NCBI GenBank assembly: GCA_029582165.1 | Contig: CM055877.1 | Span: forward strand, 27,835,355-27,899,354 | Origin: Portulaca oleracea | Lineage: Eukaryota > Streptophyta > Magnoliopsida > Caryophyllales > Portulacaceae | Length of the DNA: 64,000 bases | Direction of reading: 5' to 3' | Shown here: positions 33,923 through 45,512 of the stretch, piece by piece | How the letters are laid out: each line of letters starts with the position of its first letter | Position numbering within the stretch: position 1 is the stretch's first letter | Program-made: the position numbers and the translations under genes | The notes under the pieces: model-generated | What the model was told of the DNA's origin: nothing | The model's database searches: none | What the model saw: the letters and a program-made list of their open reading frames with translations, nothing else

Positions 33923-33949
33923 GACAATAGCAAGAACACTACCACACTT

Positions 33950-34640
33950 GTGGCTGTCCCGGGTAGTCCAACCGCTAATGGTAATACCTTGACCCTGCCA
34001 GTTGATCCTCTTCTCACTCAGCTAAAGAACACCAAGGTGGAAGCCATTATCTGGCAACTTTTATATACTTCACAAACACATCGACATAAGCTACTGAGCG
34101 AATTTAAAGAAGTGATCATCTCTACAACAGTGACCCAGAATCTTTAGTATCACATGTCACGTCCAACTAGAATGTCATCACTTTTGGAATCGAAGATTTA
34201 CCCCAAGGAGGAGTCTCCCATAATAAGGCCTTATACCTCACGGTCTTGTGCTTAAACAAGACTATTCCGCATTTCCCTTTGTGTCAAAGGAAAGTGGATC
34301 AACTGTAAACGTATGCCCCTGGAGGACTGCATGGAAATTAGGAGTCCAACAATAACATCTGGTCCAAAACGGAGTGCAACTCCTAACATATGATAATTCA
34401 GCGCGCAAGTCGGTAGGGTCCATAGCGTTACCCATTACCATGAACTACATAACCAGGAACATAGAATTTTTGGTGCTAGATATCCTAGCATCCTTCAATT
34501 TACTACTCGGAAGGTCGTAGCTCCATAAGTGCAATGTTGCTGCATCCACCTTACACCAAAAGGTGAACATGCTTGTTGAACATAGCTCTATCGTTGAGGA
34601 GCACATAGTTTCAAAATGGTGGTGGTACTAAGCAAGGATA
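33950..34640 (+). pseudogene. Element C protease region
   Basis: Broken frames read GGVSHNKALYLTVLCLNKT and then NIEFLVLDILASFNLLLGRS, the flap and the conserved final motif (normally D-x-x-x-x-x-N-L-L-L-G-R) of Tat-lineage aspartic protease. The expected catalytic D-[NT]-G-[SA] between them is not visible because of stops and substitutions. Confidence 0.6.
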
Positions 34641-35587
34641 AAGTCCCATTTGACTTTGATCTATACTCGATTAAACCCCAAAGTCCATGCCATACTGAAA
34701 AAGTAAAGACATTACCCGGGATTGCTTCTCAGTAGGAACCCAAAGAATAGGTTGGAACCTTAGCTCAAGACTTTCAAGCACAAGTGCAAGTTTTGCCTAG
34801 GTTACAAACCAACTGAGAATAAGGAGGTTAAGCTCATGAAGTTGGCTTTGGCTAACCAAAAGAGGATGGAGAACCCTCCTACACTATACCATATGAAACC
34901 CTATACTTTCACTCTGAATGGGCAATTCCTAAGAGAAGGTGATGATTTCCCCTATTATGGATTACCCAATCCATTTTATCTTAAAGGTCGGAGAATCCTA
35001 GTAGCAAGGCTTGAAATTTTCAAAGACTGTGCCACTAATACCAAAATTTTCGTTTGTTCCTCTCGGACAAGCAACCACTGCTAGAGTGAACACAATTCGC
35101 CGGAAGCGACATGTTTGGTATGTCATTCGGGTAAGAAGTCGTCAAGTATAAGAAGGAAGCTGATGCTGTTATCGCTGCGTTGTCCAGCCTAGATTTCGAT
35201 CCGAGTCAAATGATCACCAAAGATGGAAGTTGTCATATGATCACCTAGATAGATGTTGAAGAGAACCGTTTTACCCTTTCTATAGGAGAGTATGTTCCTT
35301 GAGTCATATAATTAGGTCCTAGTAGTTTTGAGCCGGTTGGGGCTAGCCCAGAGTTAGCCGGCGATGTATTCCTTTCCACATTCAATAAGATAAACGTTTA
35401 TGCTTACTCTGATTCTCTCTCCGTTCCTTTGAACTGTTGTGTCAACAATAAATATGAATTTGTTGAACCTTTAAAAGGCCAAAATGACTTAGTAGAGGCT
35501 TTAGAGGAGTTTAAGGGCAAGATGGTTATGATCTAGGAAACCATAAGCATAAATGTAGGGATAGAGGAAAAGCCTCGTGAGCTCAAG
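34641..35587 (+). other. Element C protease-RT spacer
   Basis: Broken coding sequence with phrases such as YKPTEN-KEVKLMKLALANQK. The end (35430-35587) leads into the RT frame. No separate gene. Confidence 0.45.
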
Positions 35588-36521
35588 TTGGGTAATTCAC
35601 TATCAGTAAATGAGCAACTGGCTTTTGTAGAAATTCTCGAAGAGTTCGTCTATGTATTCGCTTGGTCTTATGAGGACATGCCAGGAATCTATGTATTCGC
35701 TTGGTCTTATGTTAAACTGGTACGACAAAAGGCTAGAAGAATCAAGCCTGAGTGGGCCAAGAAGATAAAGGAGGAAGTGATCAAACATCTCAACGCCAAA
35801 TTTATCAATGTAGTACAATATCCGGAATGGATAGCCAACATTGTCCCTGTACCCAAGAAGGTTGGAAAGTGCGCATGTGCGTAGATTTCAGAGACCTAAA
35901 CAAAGCTAGTCCCAAGGATAGTTTTCTCTTACCTCAGATTGATGTGTTGGTAGATAACACTTGCAGACATGAGCTACTGTCTTTTATGAACGATTATGTC
36001 GGGTATAATTAAATTAAGATGGAAAAGGAGCACATGGAGAAAACATCATTCACCAGTCCTTGGGGAACATACTGTTTTTTGTAAAACCACTCTGTCTCAA
36101 GAATTCAGGGGCAACGTACCAAAGGACTGCTGATACCTTGCTCCATGAAATTATGCACAACGAGGTTGAAGTATATATAGATGACATGATCGTCAAATCC
36201 AAAATAAGGGAAGGTCACATTATTAACCTTCGGAAATTCTTCCTCCGATTGGGGAAATACAAGTTGAGATTCAACCATGCGAAATGCGTTTTCGAGATAA
36301 CTTCAGGTAAGTTATTGGGTTATGTAGTAAGTCAACGAGGAATCGTAGTAGATCCTTCCAAAATAAAGGTCATCCAGGAGATGAAACCACCTAGAATAGA
36401 AAAGGAGATCCAGGGATTCCTGGGACAGGTACAATACATTAGCAGGTTCATTACCAAGCTCACCATGATATGTGAACCTTTATTTAAGAAGTTGAAGAAA
36501 AATCAAGGTCGAATGGGATGA
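35588..36521 (+). pseudogene. Element C reverse transcriptase
   Basis: FAWSYEDMPG opens the domain; a repeat of YVFAWSY (35650-35710) is a small local duplication. Then come PEWIANIVPVPKKVGK, VDFRDLNKASPKDSFLLPQI, and in the third frame YQRTADTLLHEIMHNEVEVY followed by the catalytic YIDDMIVKS, and LLGYVVSQRGIVVDPSKIK. A stop at 36010 and frame changes near 35880 and 36060 inactivate it. YIDDMIVK is typical of Tat elements. Confidence 0.85.
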
Positions 36522-36573
36522 CCAATGTCAGGAATCTTTTGACAAAATCAAGGAATTCCTGCTGCACGCCTCG

Positions 36574-36993
36574 GTGCTCGTGCCTCTAGTACCGAAGGAG
36601 CCTCTCCTCCTTTACCTTACTGTAACTAACTCCGCGATGGGAGCTATGTTGGCACAAAAGGTGAAAGGACAGAAGAGCGCCATTTATCGCTTGAGCAAGA
36701 AATCCCTAGAGTATGAAAGTCGGTATACCAACATCGAGAAAGTGGAACTCGCTTTGGTATGGGCTTCGAAGAAGTTAAGGCAATATATGCTTTCGCACAC
36801 TATCTATGTAGTAGCCGAATGCAACCCTGTAAAATTTATCATGGAGCAACTGACTATAAACAATTGGACAGCCCGATGGGTTGTGATACTATCCGAGTTC
36901 AACTTAAAGTTCTTACCGCAAACGTCTATCAAAAGGGTCGTGTCTGACTTCCTTGTTGACCTTCCATCACAGGAACCTCCAAACACTCACTAG
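36574..36993 (+). pseudogene. Element C RNase H (first)
   Basis: Open frame of 139 codons with LLLYLTVTNSAMGAMLAQ, IYRLSKKSLEYESRYTNIEK and ELALVWASKKLRQYMLSHTI, the order of gypsy RNase H. The usual first catalytic D after LYL (LYLAVS/D) is not clear. It ends at a stop before the second RNase H. Confidence 0.8.
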
Positions 36994-36999
36994 GAATTC

Positions 37000-37560
37000 C
37001 TAGATGAGGATTCCTTCCTCACCAATGATGTCACATGGGAAATTTACTTTGATGGTGCATCCAACTAATGGAGTGCGGAGTTGGTGTTTTCTTGATTTCA
37101 CCAGAAGGTGCACATACCCCTATATCTGTCAAACTAGATTTCAATGTCACCAACAATGCAGCCGAATACAAAGCAGGCATTATTAATTGCAAGTTGCTCT
37201 GGCCATCGGGGAAGGCACATCAGAGTATTCGGTGGTTAGAGTCTCATCATTAATCAAGCTAAGAATGTATGGAAAGTGAGGAACGAATACTTTGCAACAT
37301 ATCGACGAAGGCTATTAGGATTCGCTAGCCAATTTGAGCGCATCAAATTCGAATATTTGTCCAGGGACAACAATGAATTGGCATATGCTCTAGCCAAGCT
37401 TTCCTCAATGGTATGCACCCTAGCAGGGATATTGCAAATCCTTATATCAACAGAAAGGCGTTCTGAACCTACAAATGCTTGCACCACGGAGGTACACACC
37501 CCTGATTTAGAATATTGGTTCTTCGACATCTACATGTACATGTACCTATGTAAAGGAGAA
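37000..37560 (+). pseudogene. Element C second (archaeal-type) RNase H
   Basis: DVTWEIYFDGASN at about 37026-37066 holds the first catalytic D of the additional RNase H, followed after a stop by GVGVFLISPEGAHTPISVKL and DFNVTNNAAEYKAG (E in NNAAEYKA is catalytic), then KVRNEYFATYRRRL and EYLSRDNNELAYALAKLSSM, in which RDNN-LA-ALA is the C-terminal signature. Frames change at least twice. Confidence 0.8.
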
Positions 37561-37589
37561 TATCCTATTGAGATAGATGCTCGAGAATA

Positions 37590-38420
37590 GAGAGCGATAA
37601 GATCCATGGCAGCTCAATTGCCTGATCCAAGATCGCTTATACAAAAAGTCCAGAACGGAAACTTACTATGTGTGGACTCCAAAGGAGCGAAAATTAATGA
37701 CCACCGTACACAGGGGAGAGTGTAGGTCGCATATAAATGGAAGAATGTTAGCAAAAAAAATCCAAAGAGCACACTGCTACTGGACTACCATGGAGGCTGA
37801 CTACCTTCCCTTCGTCTAGAAGTGTCATAAGTGTCAAGAATATGCCAATCTACAACACCAACCTCCTTAATACTTGACCTCTCTATCATCTCCCCGATCA
37901 TTCTCAATATGGGGTATCGACATCATCGACAATATTCACCCCACATGCATAGGGGGTAACGAGTACATATTATATTATTGGTTGTTATAGATTACTTCAC
38001 CAAGTGGGTAGAAGCAGCCTCCTATGCTAAGATCACCTCAAAACATGTGGCTAAATTCATTCTCTGAAGCATCATCTACATATACGGGTGCCACACGAGA
38101 TCATCAGTGACATTGGGAGTCACTTCAGAAAGGAGGTAAACATTTTGTCGACCAAATACCACAGTCCACACTCAACAACATCTATGATTACCCTATAGGG
38201 CCCAAGCCAATGGAGCGATGGAGGCAGTAAGCAAAACCGTGGTTGGGATTATTAAAAAGATGGTCATCACATACAACGATTGGTCGGATAAGCTTCATTT
38301 CGCATTATGAGGTCAAACATCCATACGAACTGTCACTTGCGCCACCCCTTATTCATTGGTTTACGGGATGGAAGCAGTTCTCCTGGTTGAGCAAGCAATC
38401 CCTTCATTGTGAATAATAGC
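37590..38420 (+). pseudogene. Element C integrase
   Basis: The zinc-binding part includes TVHRGECRSHINGRMLAKKI and KCHKCQEYANL (H-H-C-C type). The core begins FSIWGIDIIDNIHP (first D) and continues VIDYFTKWVEAASYAKITSK; the region of the second D is near 38095-38120 and the E region near 38205-38240. Many stops are present. It would have inserted the element DNA. Confidence 0.75.
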
Positions 38421-39004
38421 TGAACGTCAATCCCGGAGGCTAAATAGCCAAGAGTTAGATTTGAAGAGCTCACACTAGTTGACAAAAGGTGATTAAGGGC
38501 ACTACATAATGTGCAATTATATCATAACAGATTATCTGGGGCTTTTAATATGAAGGTCAAGAATCATGCGTTCTAGGAAGGTGACTTGGTGCTGAAGGAA
38601 ATGAGGGTCATATGACATCAAAAACATCCTACCTGGTGGAGCAACTAGGTTAATGATAACAAACAGAGAGAAAATGGTTCAACCCACCAATTGAGACCAA
38701 CATAAGTGATATTATGCTTAGTTTCTTGAGTCAAGAAACTGAAAAACCAACTTTCAGACACTTGACCAAGATCCAAGATAATTGAAAGCGGTTGATTTTC
38801 ATGGCGATCTTTGCAGTTTTGAAGATAGAAGTTGTGAATAAAACCATATTATTTATTAATTGAAAGATGAAATTCATTACAATCATTGATTTTTTTAATA
38901 CAAAGTACAAGTATCCTACTTGCTACTAATATAAAACTCAGCTAACATAATAAATTCAGATTAATAAAATGGCCAGTAGCTTCGTTTTCTTCCATATCTC
39001 TTAA
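38421..39004. other. Spacer between pol and antisense ORF
   Basis: Broken post-integrase sequence to about 38640, then AT-rich sequence without ORFs. No LTR or PPT was recognised. Confidence 0.4.
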
Positions 39005-41115
39005 TCTTCATTTTCCTTCTTCGCATTGTTAGTTGTCTCTATTATGGTCTCAATCTATTCGGTCCTGCTCGGTCTTGCATCTTTGTCATTGGGTCGGTAC
39101 CTCTTCTTGGTCTTCTCCTTCACAATTAGGAGAGCTTTATCTTTCCCCTTAACAATGCTTGACCTTTTAGTACCATGTGGCTCCCTTATGACTATCCCAG
39201 ATTGAGCTGAACCGAGCCTATCCTTTACAGAGGTCTTTTTGGTCCAAGCCTGTCCTTAACGAACATCTACGGACCCAACCATTCCTTTACAGTCAAGATG
39301 CCCTGCTCTCTCAACGCCTTCCCGGCTCTATGAGACTCAGTCTCCGCGATCAACCAACCTAGTACTGTATTGGCTTGGCTCGGCACGTATACTTTCGATG
39401 AGGCGCGAACTGTGGAACTTTCCTCCCAATATTTCAACCAAGAGCTTACCATGGTCATGTGTAGCCTAATCAAACCGGGCACCTCGCATAACTAGGTAGG
39501 AATCACTTGTCTTCTCCCCATCTACCGCCTCATTCGCTCGGGAAAATAGTACGTCATGTGTGTCAAACCCATGATGCAAACATAGGCATGTTTTTGATCG
39601 CATGCCACGTACTCCGGGATTTGCCACCACTCAATCCACCATGTAGTATCCCGTGATTCCTTCAACAACATGATCCATTCCATAACGGACCGACGCTCGA
39701 TATATTTCCTCTTCCGTTGGCAATAGTTGGCCAACATTGATGATGTTCGAGGCTCCTCCATGAAGCCTAAGTGCTCCATCATCCAAATCTACAAATAGTT
39801 AGCAAGGGTTAATTATTACAAATATTTTCAACAATCTTCTTGTACTAACTAAAAAAAGGGAGAACAGAGGACAACTGGGTTTAAAGGCCAAACGGGCTTA
39901 ATGACTAAATGGGGACATGGCCAGCTCCCTAACCCCAACTAGAGGATGAAACTTTTAAAGATAAAAAGCGCACTTGTTACCAAAAAAGAGGAGACAACAT
40001 TACCTGTAGCAGTAAAGGACTTCCTCGATACTTGTGCTTGGATTAGGGTCGGAGACGATGTTGATTAGGGGTGTTCACGGGGCGGGTACCCGAACCGATT
40101 GTATAATTTTTCCGGGTACCCGAAAATTCGGGGCGGCCAAACCCTCGAACCGTAACCATAACCGAAACTACCGGATACCCGAAAATCGGGTACCCAAAAG
40201 TTTCGGGGCGGATATCGGTTAACCAAAAAACCCGATTAATTATAATCATATGAGTTTTCAATTTTTATTTTTAATTTGTAATTATTAATTAACACTCTAG
40301 TAGCAAAAAATATTTCAAAAATGTTCTGAAACTGGGCTAGCAGGACCATTGGCACTGAGTTTCCATACGCTTTGAGTTTTTAGAGGATTTGGAATTGGAT
40401 CATTGAGCGCCAACATTAAGATAAATTAGGGTTTTTTCCAGATAAAAATTTGGGCCTGGACAGTAGATTGGTGATTGGAACAAAATAGGCAAAAATTAAA
40501 TTAGGACCTAAATATTAAATTTAATTTCGGGTAATTCGGGTACCCGAAAATGTGTAGGGGTCGATCCGTAACCGAACCGATTAACCGGGAAAAATTTCGG
40601 GGCGGGTACCCGACCCGATTAAAATTGATTTTTCCGGGGTGGGTACCCTAAATTAATGACCGGGTAGCGGGATTTCGGATCGGATTTTTCGGGGTGGTTA
40701 TTTATGAACACCCCTAATGTTGATCATTTTGTCTCAAGGGCTTGGAATGCTCTACCACTGTTTACTAGTGCACATTTTCGTCGATCATCACGCTACATAG
40801 CACTGCACTGGAAGACAAAGCAACTGCTTGTAGTCTTGGCTTGTATCAGTAGCCAATGGGTCGATGCCGGTGGTGCATAATGGTTGGTACCCAAAATCGA
40901 AGACAATTCCTCCGGCTATGGATATAACTCTCTCATGCCAAAGCAAAATACGTTCATCTTCCTATCTCAAAACGTCTCCACCACCATAGACAGTCAAAGT
41001 ACACTCAAACTTGATGCAAACTCACGAGATGTGTGAGCTTGTACCTCCCTAGCTCCCTCTTTTTCTCCTTGGATAAGGTGCTTATCCAAGTGGCAAGTTT
41101 CTTCTCAAAAGCCAT
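39005..41115 (-). pseudogene. Antisense ORF of element C, interrupted by a MITE
   Basis: On the minus strand a TATA box (41196-41203) is followed by an ATG at 41115 and MAFEKKLATWISTLSKEKKR. A later frame reads WHERVISIAGGIVFDFGYQP. The hAT MITE at 40066-40716 then interrupts. Beyond it are SMLANYCQRKRKYIERRSVM and WIEWWQIPEYVACDQKHAYV (39782-39522), VRASSKVYVPSQANTVLGWL (39482-39267) and a basic tail KKRYRPNDKDARPSR near 39110-39065. I do not recognise the family. Position and direction, opposite to and downstream of pol, match the extra antisense ORFs reported for Tat-lineage elements. It is broken by stops as well as by the MITE. Confidence 0.55.
40066..40716. mobile_element. hAT-type MITE, 651 bp
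   Basis: Terminal inverted repeats TAGGGGTGTTCA..TGAACACCCCTA, flanked by a perfect 8-bp duplication ATGTTGAT (40058-40065 and 40717-40724). Subterminal regions are full of GGGTACCCGA and its inverse, allowing extensive pairing. No transposase. It inserted into the antisense ORF of element C. Confidence 0.92.
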
Positions 41116-41195
41116 TGATTTTTTTGGAATAAAGAGTGAAAAGAAGAATTTTGAAGTTGGAAGTTGGATGTGTTGGCCATCACCTAAGCATAGAC

Positions 41196-41203
41196 TATTT
41201 ATA
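41196..41203 (-). promoter_or_regulatory. TATA box of antisense ORF in element C
   Basis: TATAAATA on the minus strand, 81 bp upstream of the ATG at 41115. Good core promoter spacing; no expression evidence. Confidence 0.5.
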
Positions 41204-41230
41204 AGGTGGAAGAATGGCCCAATTGCATGA

Positions 41231-42374
41231 AATCATCATAAAACGGTCATATGGTCGTTTGACCTATAGGCTCCAAAACCCATGATTTATGCCCTTCACC
41301 AACGGCTATGCAATACGATTGTATGATTGTAGGATCCGATCCACGATCCTACGTGAATTTTATCATGTTTACACACTTTATCAGCTTTCAACTTTTAACA
41401 TAACAAAATAAAATATTGTAGCAATGTTATCCACTGCATCATTTATAGTGTGAATATTTGTTAAAATTTTATCTATTATAGAACCCTTTTGCTATTTACC
41501 CAATGTATTAAACTCTTAGATTATACGATTTTTGATTCTAACCTCTATCAATCCTAACTAGGATTCTCTGATCCTAACTAGAATCCAGCTCTCAACAACC
41601 TTAGTAACAAGTTTGCAAATTCACCCATTCAGCACAAAATTGAGCAAGAAAATGACCATGGTACAAAAGAGAAGCAGAGAACAACAAATCATGAAGAAGA
41701 ACACATGTAAATATCGACAATTAAGCCTTCGTCTTCTCCCTTCTTTTGAAGGAAATCATACTGCCCAATAATAAATAAATATTGACACTCTCGTATAAAT
41801 ATGACTTAAAGATTATATATCTACTGAGAAATAATGATTAGAACAGGAAACCTAGTCTACTCACCAAATATATTGTGTTTCAAAAATCGTAATGAACTTG
41901 AAATTACCAAAGTCTTTATTAAAATAATCCACATCCATTGACGGTGTGCTTGGTGGTAAACATAATTGAAGTAACAAATAGGAGTACATAATAATACCAT
42001 AACAAACCCTAGTCTACTCGATAAAAACATTACTTGCTTCAACGACTAATAGTAGTTTCCTTTTTCTCTAGAACATTCTCTCTTTCCTACTTCCAAGGAA
42101 CACGAAACACAAGTTGTACGTCTAATGAGTAATGAACAGACAATCCTAAAGACCAATACCACTTGCTTACTCCTTACTACTCCATGGGCCGAATCGTGGC
42201 CCTGATATATACACATCCACATTCATAAATTATCTTTGGTTCAAAAGCCCAGGCCCAAGCCCAGGGCACGATCATTGATCACCATCCAAACTGGATGAGT
42301 CTCACGTGGCCTTTACTACCTTATTGGGCCTGGCCCATATTCAGACGAGCCCACATTAACCCAGCCTAGCAGAC
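41231..42374. other. Intergenic; NAC 3' flank
   Basis: No gene seen. The part next to 42375 must hold the NAC 3' UTR and poly(A) site (minus strand). A short ORF at 41857-42042 has no recognisable domain. Confidence 0.5.
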
Positions 42375-44653
42375 TTAGAAGGGCTTCTGCATGAACATGA
42401 ACATGTCTCCCAAAGGCGACATCTGAGTAGGAGCAAAGGGGTTGTTGTTGTCGATGGCACCGGGGTCGCCGTAATTGAACCCGAAGTCGAGGGCTTTGTC
42501 CAACTCCATGTCGGTCCACTTCGGCTCGCTCTGGACTTCTCTGTCGCACGTGAATTCAGACGACGGCGGGGACAACACGTGCTCCGACCCGCTGCTGGTA
42601 GACTCCGTGTGGAGTCTCGGCGGGGGCATGGAGTCCGACGCCGTGTCCACGTGCGCGTACTCGTTGAACACCATCGTGTGGACCACCGGCGCCTGATGCT
42701 GACGGATTATCTGGGGCTTCTTCTCCTCGTCCGAGAAGTAAACCGGGTTTGATTGTTGTTGCTGTTGATATTGCTTCTGTACGCCACCGTTTTGGCGTTC
42801 GATCGTGCCTTTCTTGTTGTATATGCGACACAACACCCAATCATCAAGCTGTGCACAAAAACACAAGATGCAAAAAGTTTATCAGATAAGATCAGATGGA
42901 CGGAATCAAATCAGAACCGTTGAACCTAAAGCTATGATGATTGATGCGTGATGGCGGTGGTTGTGAATTGTGATGTCAGCGTGTAAAATCAAGGCTGTGC
43001 ATCTCAGTGGTTGGCGGAGGGATAAGATAAGTAGGAATAATTTCCGTTTTTGGAAGGTGAGTCTTCTTTCTGTTTTCCTTGTTTTCTGAAATGATTTTGA
43101 TTTGAAATGTCTCCAAAAATCTTGTTTAAAAAAAAAGAAAAAGAGGTCACCTAAATTCAAGATTTCACAAGATAAATTCTAGAAAAGTACTTTTAGAAAA
43201 TACTGTACATATTAGAACAATGTATCATCACTTGTCAAATTAGTAATAATCCATTTTCAAAACTACTTTGATAATTGTCCACTTAAAAAATGCTTTTCAT
43301 CACACAAATATCTGAATTCTAATGTAGCCTTTTTAACAGGAAAAATTAAATTTTAAGACTTTCTTTTTTTTATAAAAAAAAGTTAGACAAACGTTGCCAT
43401 CACACAATTGCTGGAGAAAATAACACAAACAAACAAATGAACAAACAATTAAAATAATAAATAAATAAATAAATAATATTATTTTAAAAACAGAAACGAA
43501 TAAAATATCTGGTGAAGGACAAAAGTCTTGTGGGCTCAAAGGTGGCTACGCGTTTCTTTAATAAACATTTGAAAACAAACACTCCAAAAATAAATAAAAA
43601 AAGGGCAAGAAATGACAAACGTACCCTTAAGCTGTTGTTCTTTTTACGGGCGGAGCGATCGACGTCGGCAAGGCGGTACTCGTGCATAATCCAATTGGTC
43701 TTCTCTCCTTTGGGAGCTTTTCCGGCGTAAAACACCAACGCCTTCTTAATAGCCAATGGTTTCGGGTGCCCGATTGGCTTATCCGCTCCAGTTGCCTTCC
43801 AGTACCCGCTGCCCGCTGCCCGGTTTGGCCGTGACCCGTTTGGGTACTTCCTGTCCCTTGGTGAAAAGAAGTACCACTCTTTCTCCCCGTAAAGAGCCAT
43901 GTCTGAATCACAATCATAACATTCCTACTGTTAATTCAATTGTTTTCAATCTTTTTTACTATTCTCTCCATTTCATAATAATTGACATAATTTTGACTTT
44001 TACAAATCTAATTATAATAATTTTATATAATAAATCCAGAAATTTATAGTCAAATTTTTAAAAATTTGACTGTAGTAGTGTCTAATTTTGGGATTTGCAT
44101 ATGTTCATTTGAGTGGGATGAAACGGCTACGTTGGACACAAGACAATAGCCTGAGTATTGGTTTCGGAAATAGGGATTTGGGTACTTTGGCCAACCAGGG
44201 CCTGTTCTTTTATTAGATTGGATATAATTTTAACTTATCTTACTTATCCAAACTTAACAGAATTCTTAAAAAAAATATTCAGTCTAAAAACATAATTCCC
44301 CAAAAAAATATCATAACTTATTTTAATTTATCTCAATTTACAGTAACTTACCCTAACTTATCCATCCAAATCTGAAAATAACCTAATAAAATAAAAGGAC
44401 CTAATTGGCTTATCTCAATCGGCCTTTAGATCTAAACCAATTGTTGGTGTAAGTAATGGATATGGAGGAAAAGTGATGAGTGTTGGGGTGTACCTGGGAG
44501 ATCCCAAGGGTCAAATTTGTAGAGATCAATCTCAGCAATAATAGGGACAGAAATAGGTTGAGAAGCACATTTTCTGCACAAGTAGTGTACAACTAGCTCT
44601 TCATCTGTTGGGTGGAACCTGAACCCCGCTGGTAGCTGCAAATCCGCCGCCAT
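42375..44653 (-). CDS. NAC transcription factor, ATAF subfamily, 303 aa, three exons
   Basis: Exons on the minus strand are 44653-44494, 43902-43625 and 42848-42375 (TAA at 42377-42375), joined by GT-AG introns of 591 and 776 bp; codon phase is kept at both joins. The N-terminal 160 residues carry all five NAC subdomains: [20 protein letters not shown] (A), [17 protein letters not shown] (B), [20 protein letters not shown] (C) with [33 protein letters not shown] (D) and [13 protein letters not shown] (E). The C-terminus has a QQQQQ stretch and an acidic, Ser-rich activation-type region. Closest by memory to Arabidopsis ATAF1/ANAC002, ANAC032 and ANAC102. These are nuclear regulators of drought, wounding and ABA responses; function here is inferred. 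The gene appears intact. Confidence 0.95.
44199..44405. mobile_element. MITE-like element in NAC intron 1
   Basis: Starts GGCCTGTTCTTTTATTAG and ends in an imperfect inverse, CTAATAAAATAAAAGGACC; AT-rich interior with repeated AACTTATC/TTTATCTC. A similar sequence lies at 54270-54440. Duplication not resolved. Confidence 0.5.
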
Positions 44654-44800
44654 CTTTCTTGACTCTCTTCAGTCTTCTTCGATCACTTCCTGCAGATCTG
44701 CTTGAATTCTTTCTATCTATCTTTCTTTCTTCCTTCTTGCTGGTCCTTGTTTGGTCTTGGATTAGTGCTTGAAACATACAACGCAAGGGAGAGGAGAGGA

Positions 44801-44808
44801 TATATATA
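44801..44808 (-). promoter_or_regulatory. NAC core promoter TATA box
   Basis: TATATATA (CCTATATATATCC on the minus strand) about 150 bp upstream of the start codon, followed by a purine-rich GAAGGAAGAAAGAAAG leader. Transcription probably starts near 44770. Confidence 0.7.
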
Positions 44809-44821
44809 GGAATGGGAAGGA

Positions 44822-44912
44822 CACGTGTCGACAAGGGACGGTGTGTTTCTAGAAGCCACGTGAGAGATAAGCCCACAATTTACATAAACAAGAGAGAGTA
44901 GCCGGACACGTG
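44822..44912. promoter_or_regulatory. Three G-box/ABRE cores upstream of NAC
   Basis: CACGTG at 44822-44827 (in ACACGTGT), 44857-44862 (in CCACGTGA) and 44907-44912 (in ACACGTGGC), just upstream of the TATA box. ACGTGGC-type ABREs bind bZIP factors and confer ABA response; ATAF genes are ABA- and stress-inducible, so regulation by ABA is a fair inference. Confidence 0.7.
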
Positions 44913-45512
44913 GCAGACAACAAAGTCGGCTGAGGGGCCTGCCCTCTATTGTCACTGCTTCCGTCACCAAGTTTGGAGTCTTCCAATTGGACCGCTCCGG
45001 TCTGGACCTGGGCCGGTTCGGTTTATGGTTTTGGACAGAGAGTTGGGTAAAGCGAGCATATGAAGATGGTGGTGGGGGGTAGGGCACATGGGAGTGTTGA
45101 GATCTGACGGCTGTGATCAAGCTGGGTTTTTTTGTTCTCATATGGATTGATGATAAATATGATGATCTGGGGTGCACTCAGGGAAGTCAGAGTTGCAGGC
45201 AGGTTCAAGTGCTTGATTTGTGGGGTCCACCAAGGATTGGTAGAATAGTGGTGTATCCACGGATCCACCTTGAAAAGGAGCCACAGCAGCCTGAGCGTGA
45301 GTGACGAATAGTACTCTCCCAAACATACTGATAAATGTTTGCTTAATCTCTCTTTTCCCTTTTCTTTAAAAAACTCATTTTGGTTAAAAGGGAAAAAAAA
45401 ACCTCAATTATGATTTACGAACGAACAATAATTGCAGGTACGAGAGATGTCTACGACCTCCGTTTGTTTTTGAAAAAAAAAAAAAAAAAACTTTGTTTTT
45501 TCGAATATTAAT
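44913..45512. other. NAC upstream region
   Basis: No separate gene. Several short ORFs on both strands in 45023-45326 overlap each other and lack domains. It ends in an A-rich stretch (45473-45490) before the Stowaway-like element. Confidence 0.5.

Larger units (their letters stand above)
32809..38600 (+). mobile_element. Element C: Tat-lineage Ty3/gypsy gag-pol, decayed
   Basis: Plus-strand order is Gag, zinc knuckle, protease, RT, RNase H, a second archaeal-type RNase H, integrase. Two RNase H domains define the Tat lineage. Stops and frameshifts occur throughout. An antisense ORF follows pol (39005-41115). LTRs were not identified: the left side joins the LTR-like repeat at 32808, and no TGTAGACACC-type terminus was found on the right. 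Confidence 0.8.

Noticed and set aside
43960..44080. Stowaway-like half element in NAC intron 1
   Set aside because: Only a left-end-like CTCTCCATTTCATAATAATT is seen; no matching right end or TA pair could be fixed.
45023..45326. Overlapping short ORFs upstream of the NAC gene as an extra gene
   Set aside because: Mutually overlapping frames on both strands without domains; more likely NAC promoter sequence.
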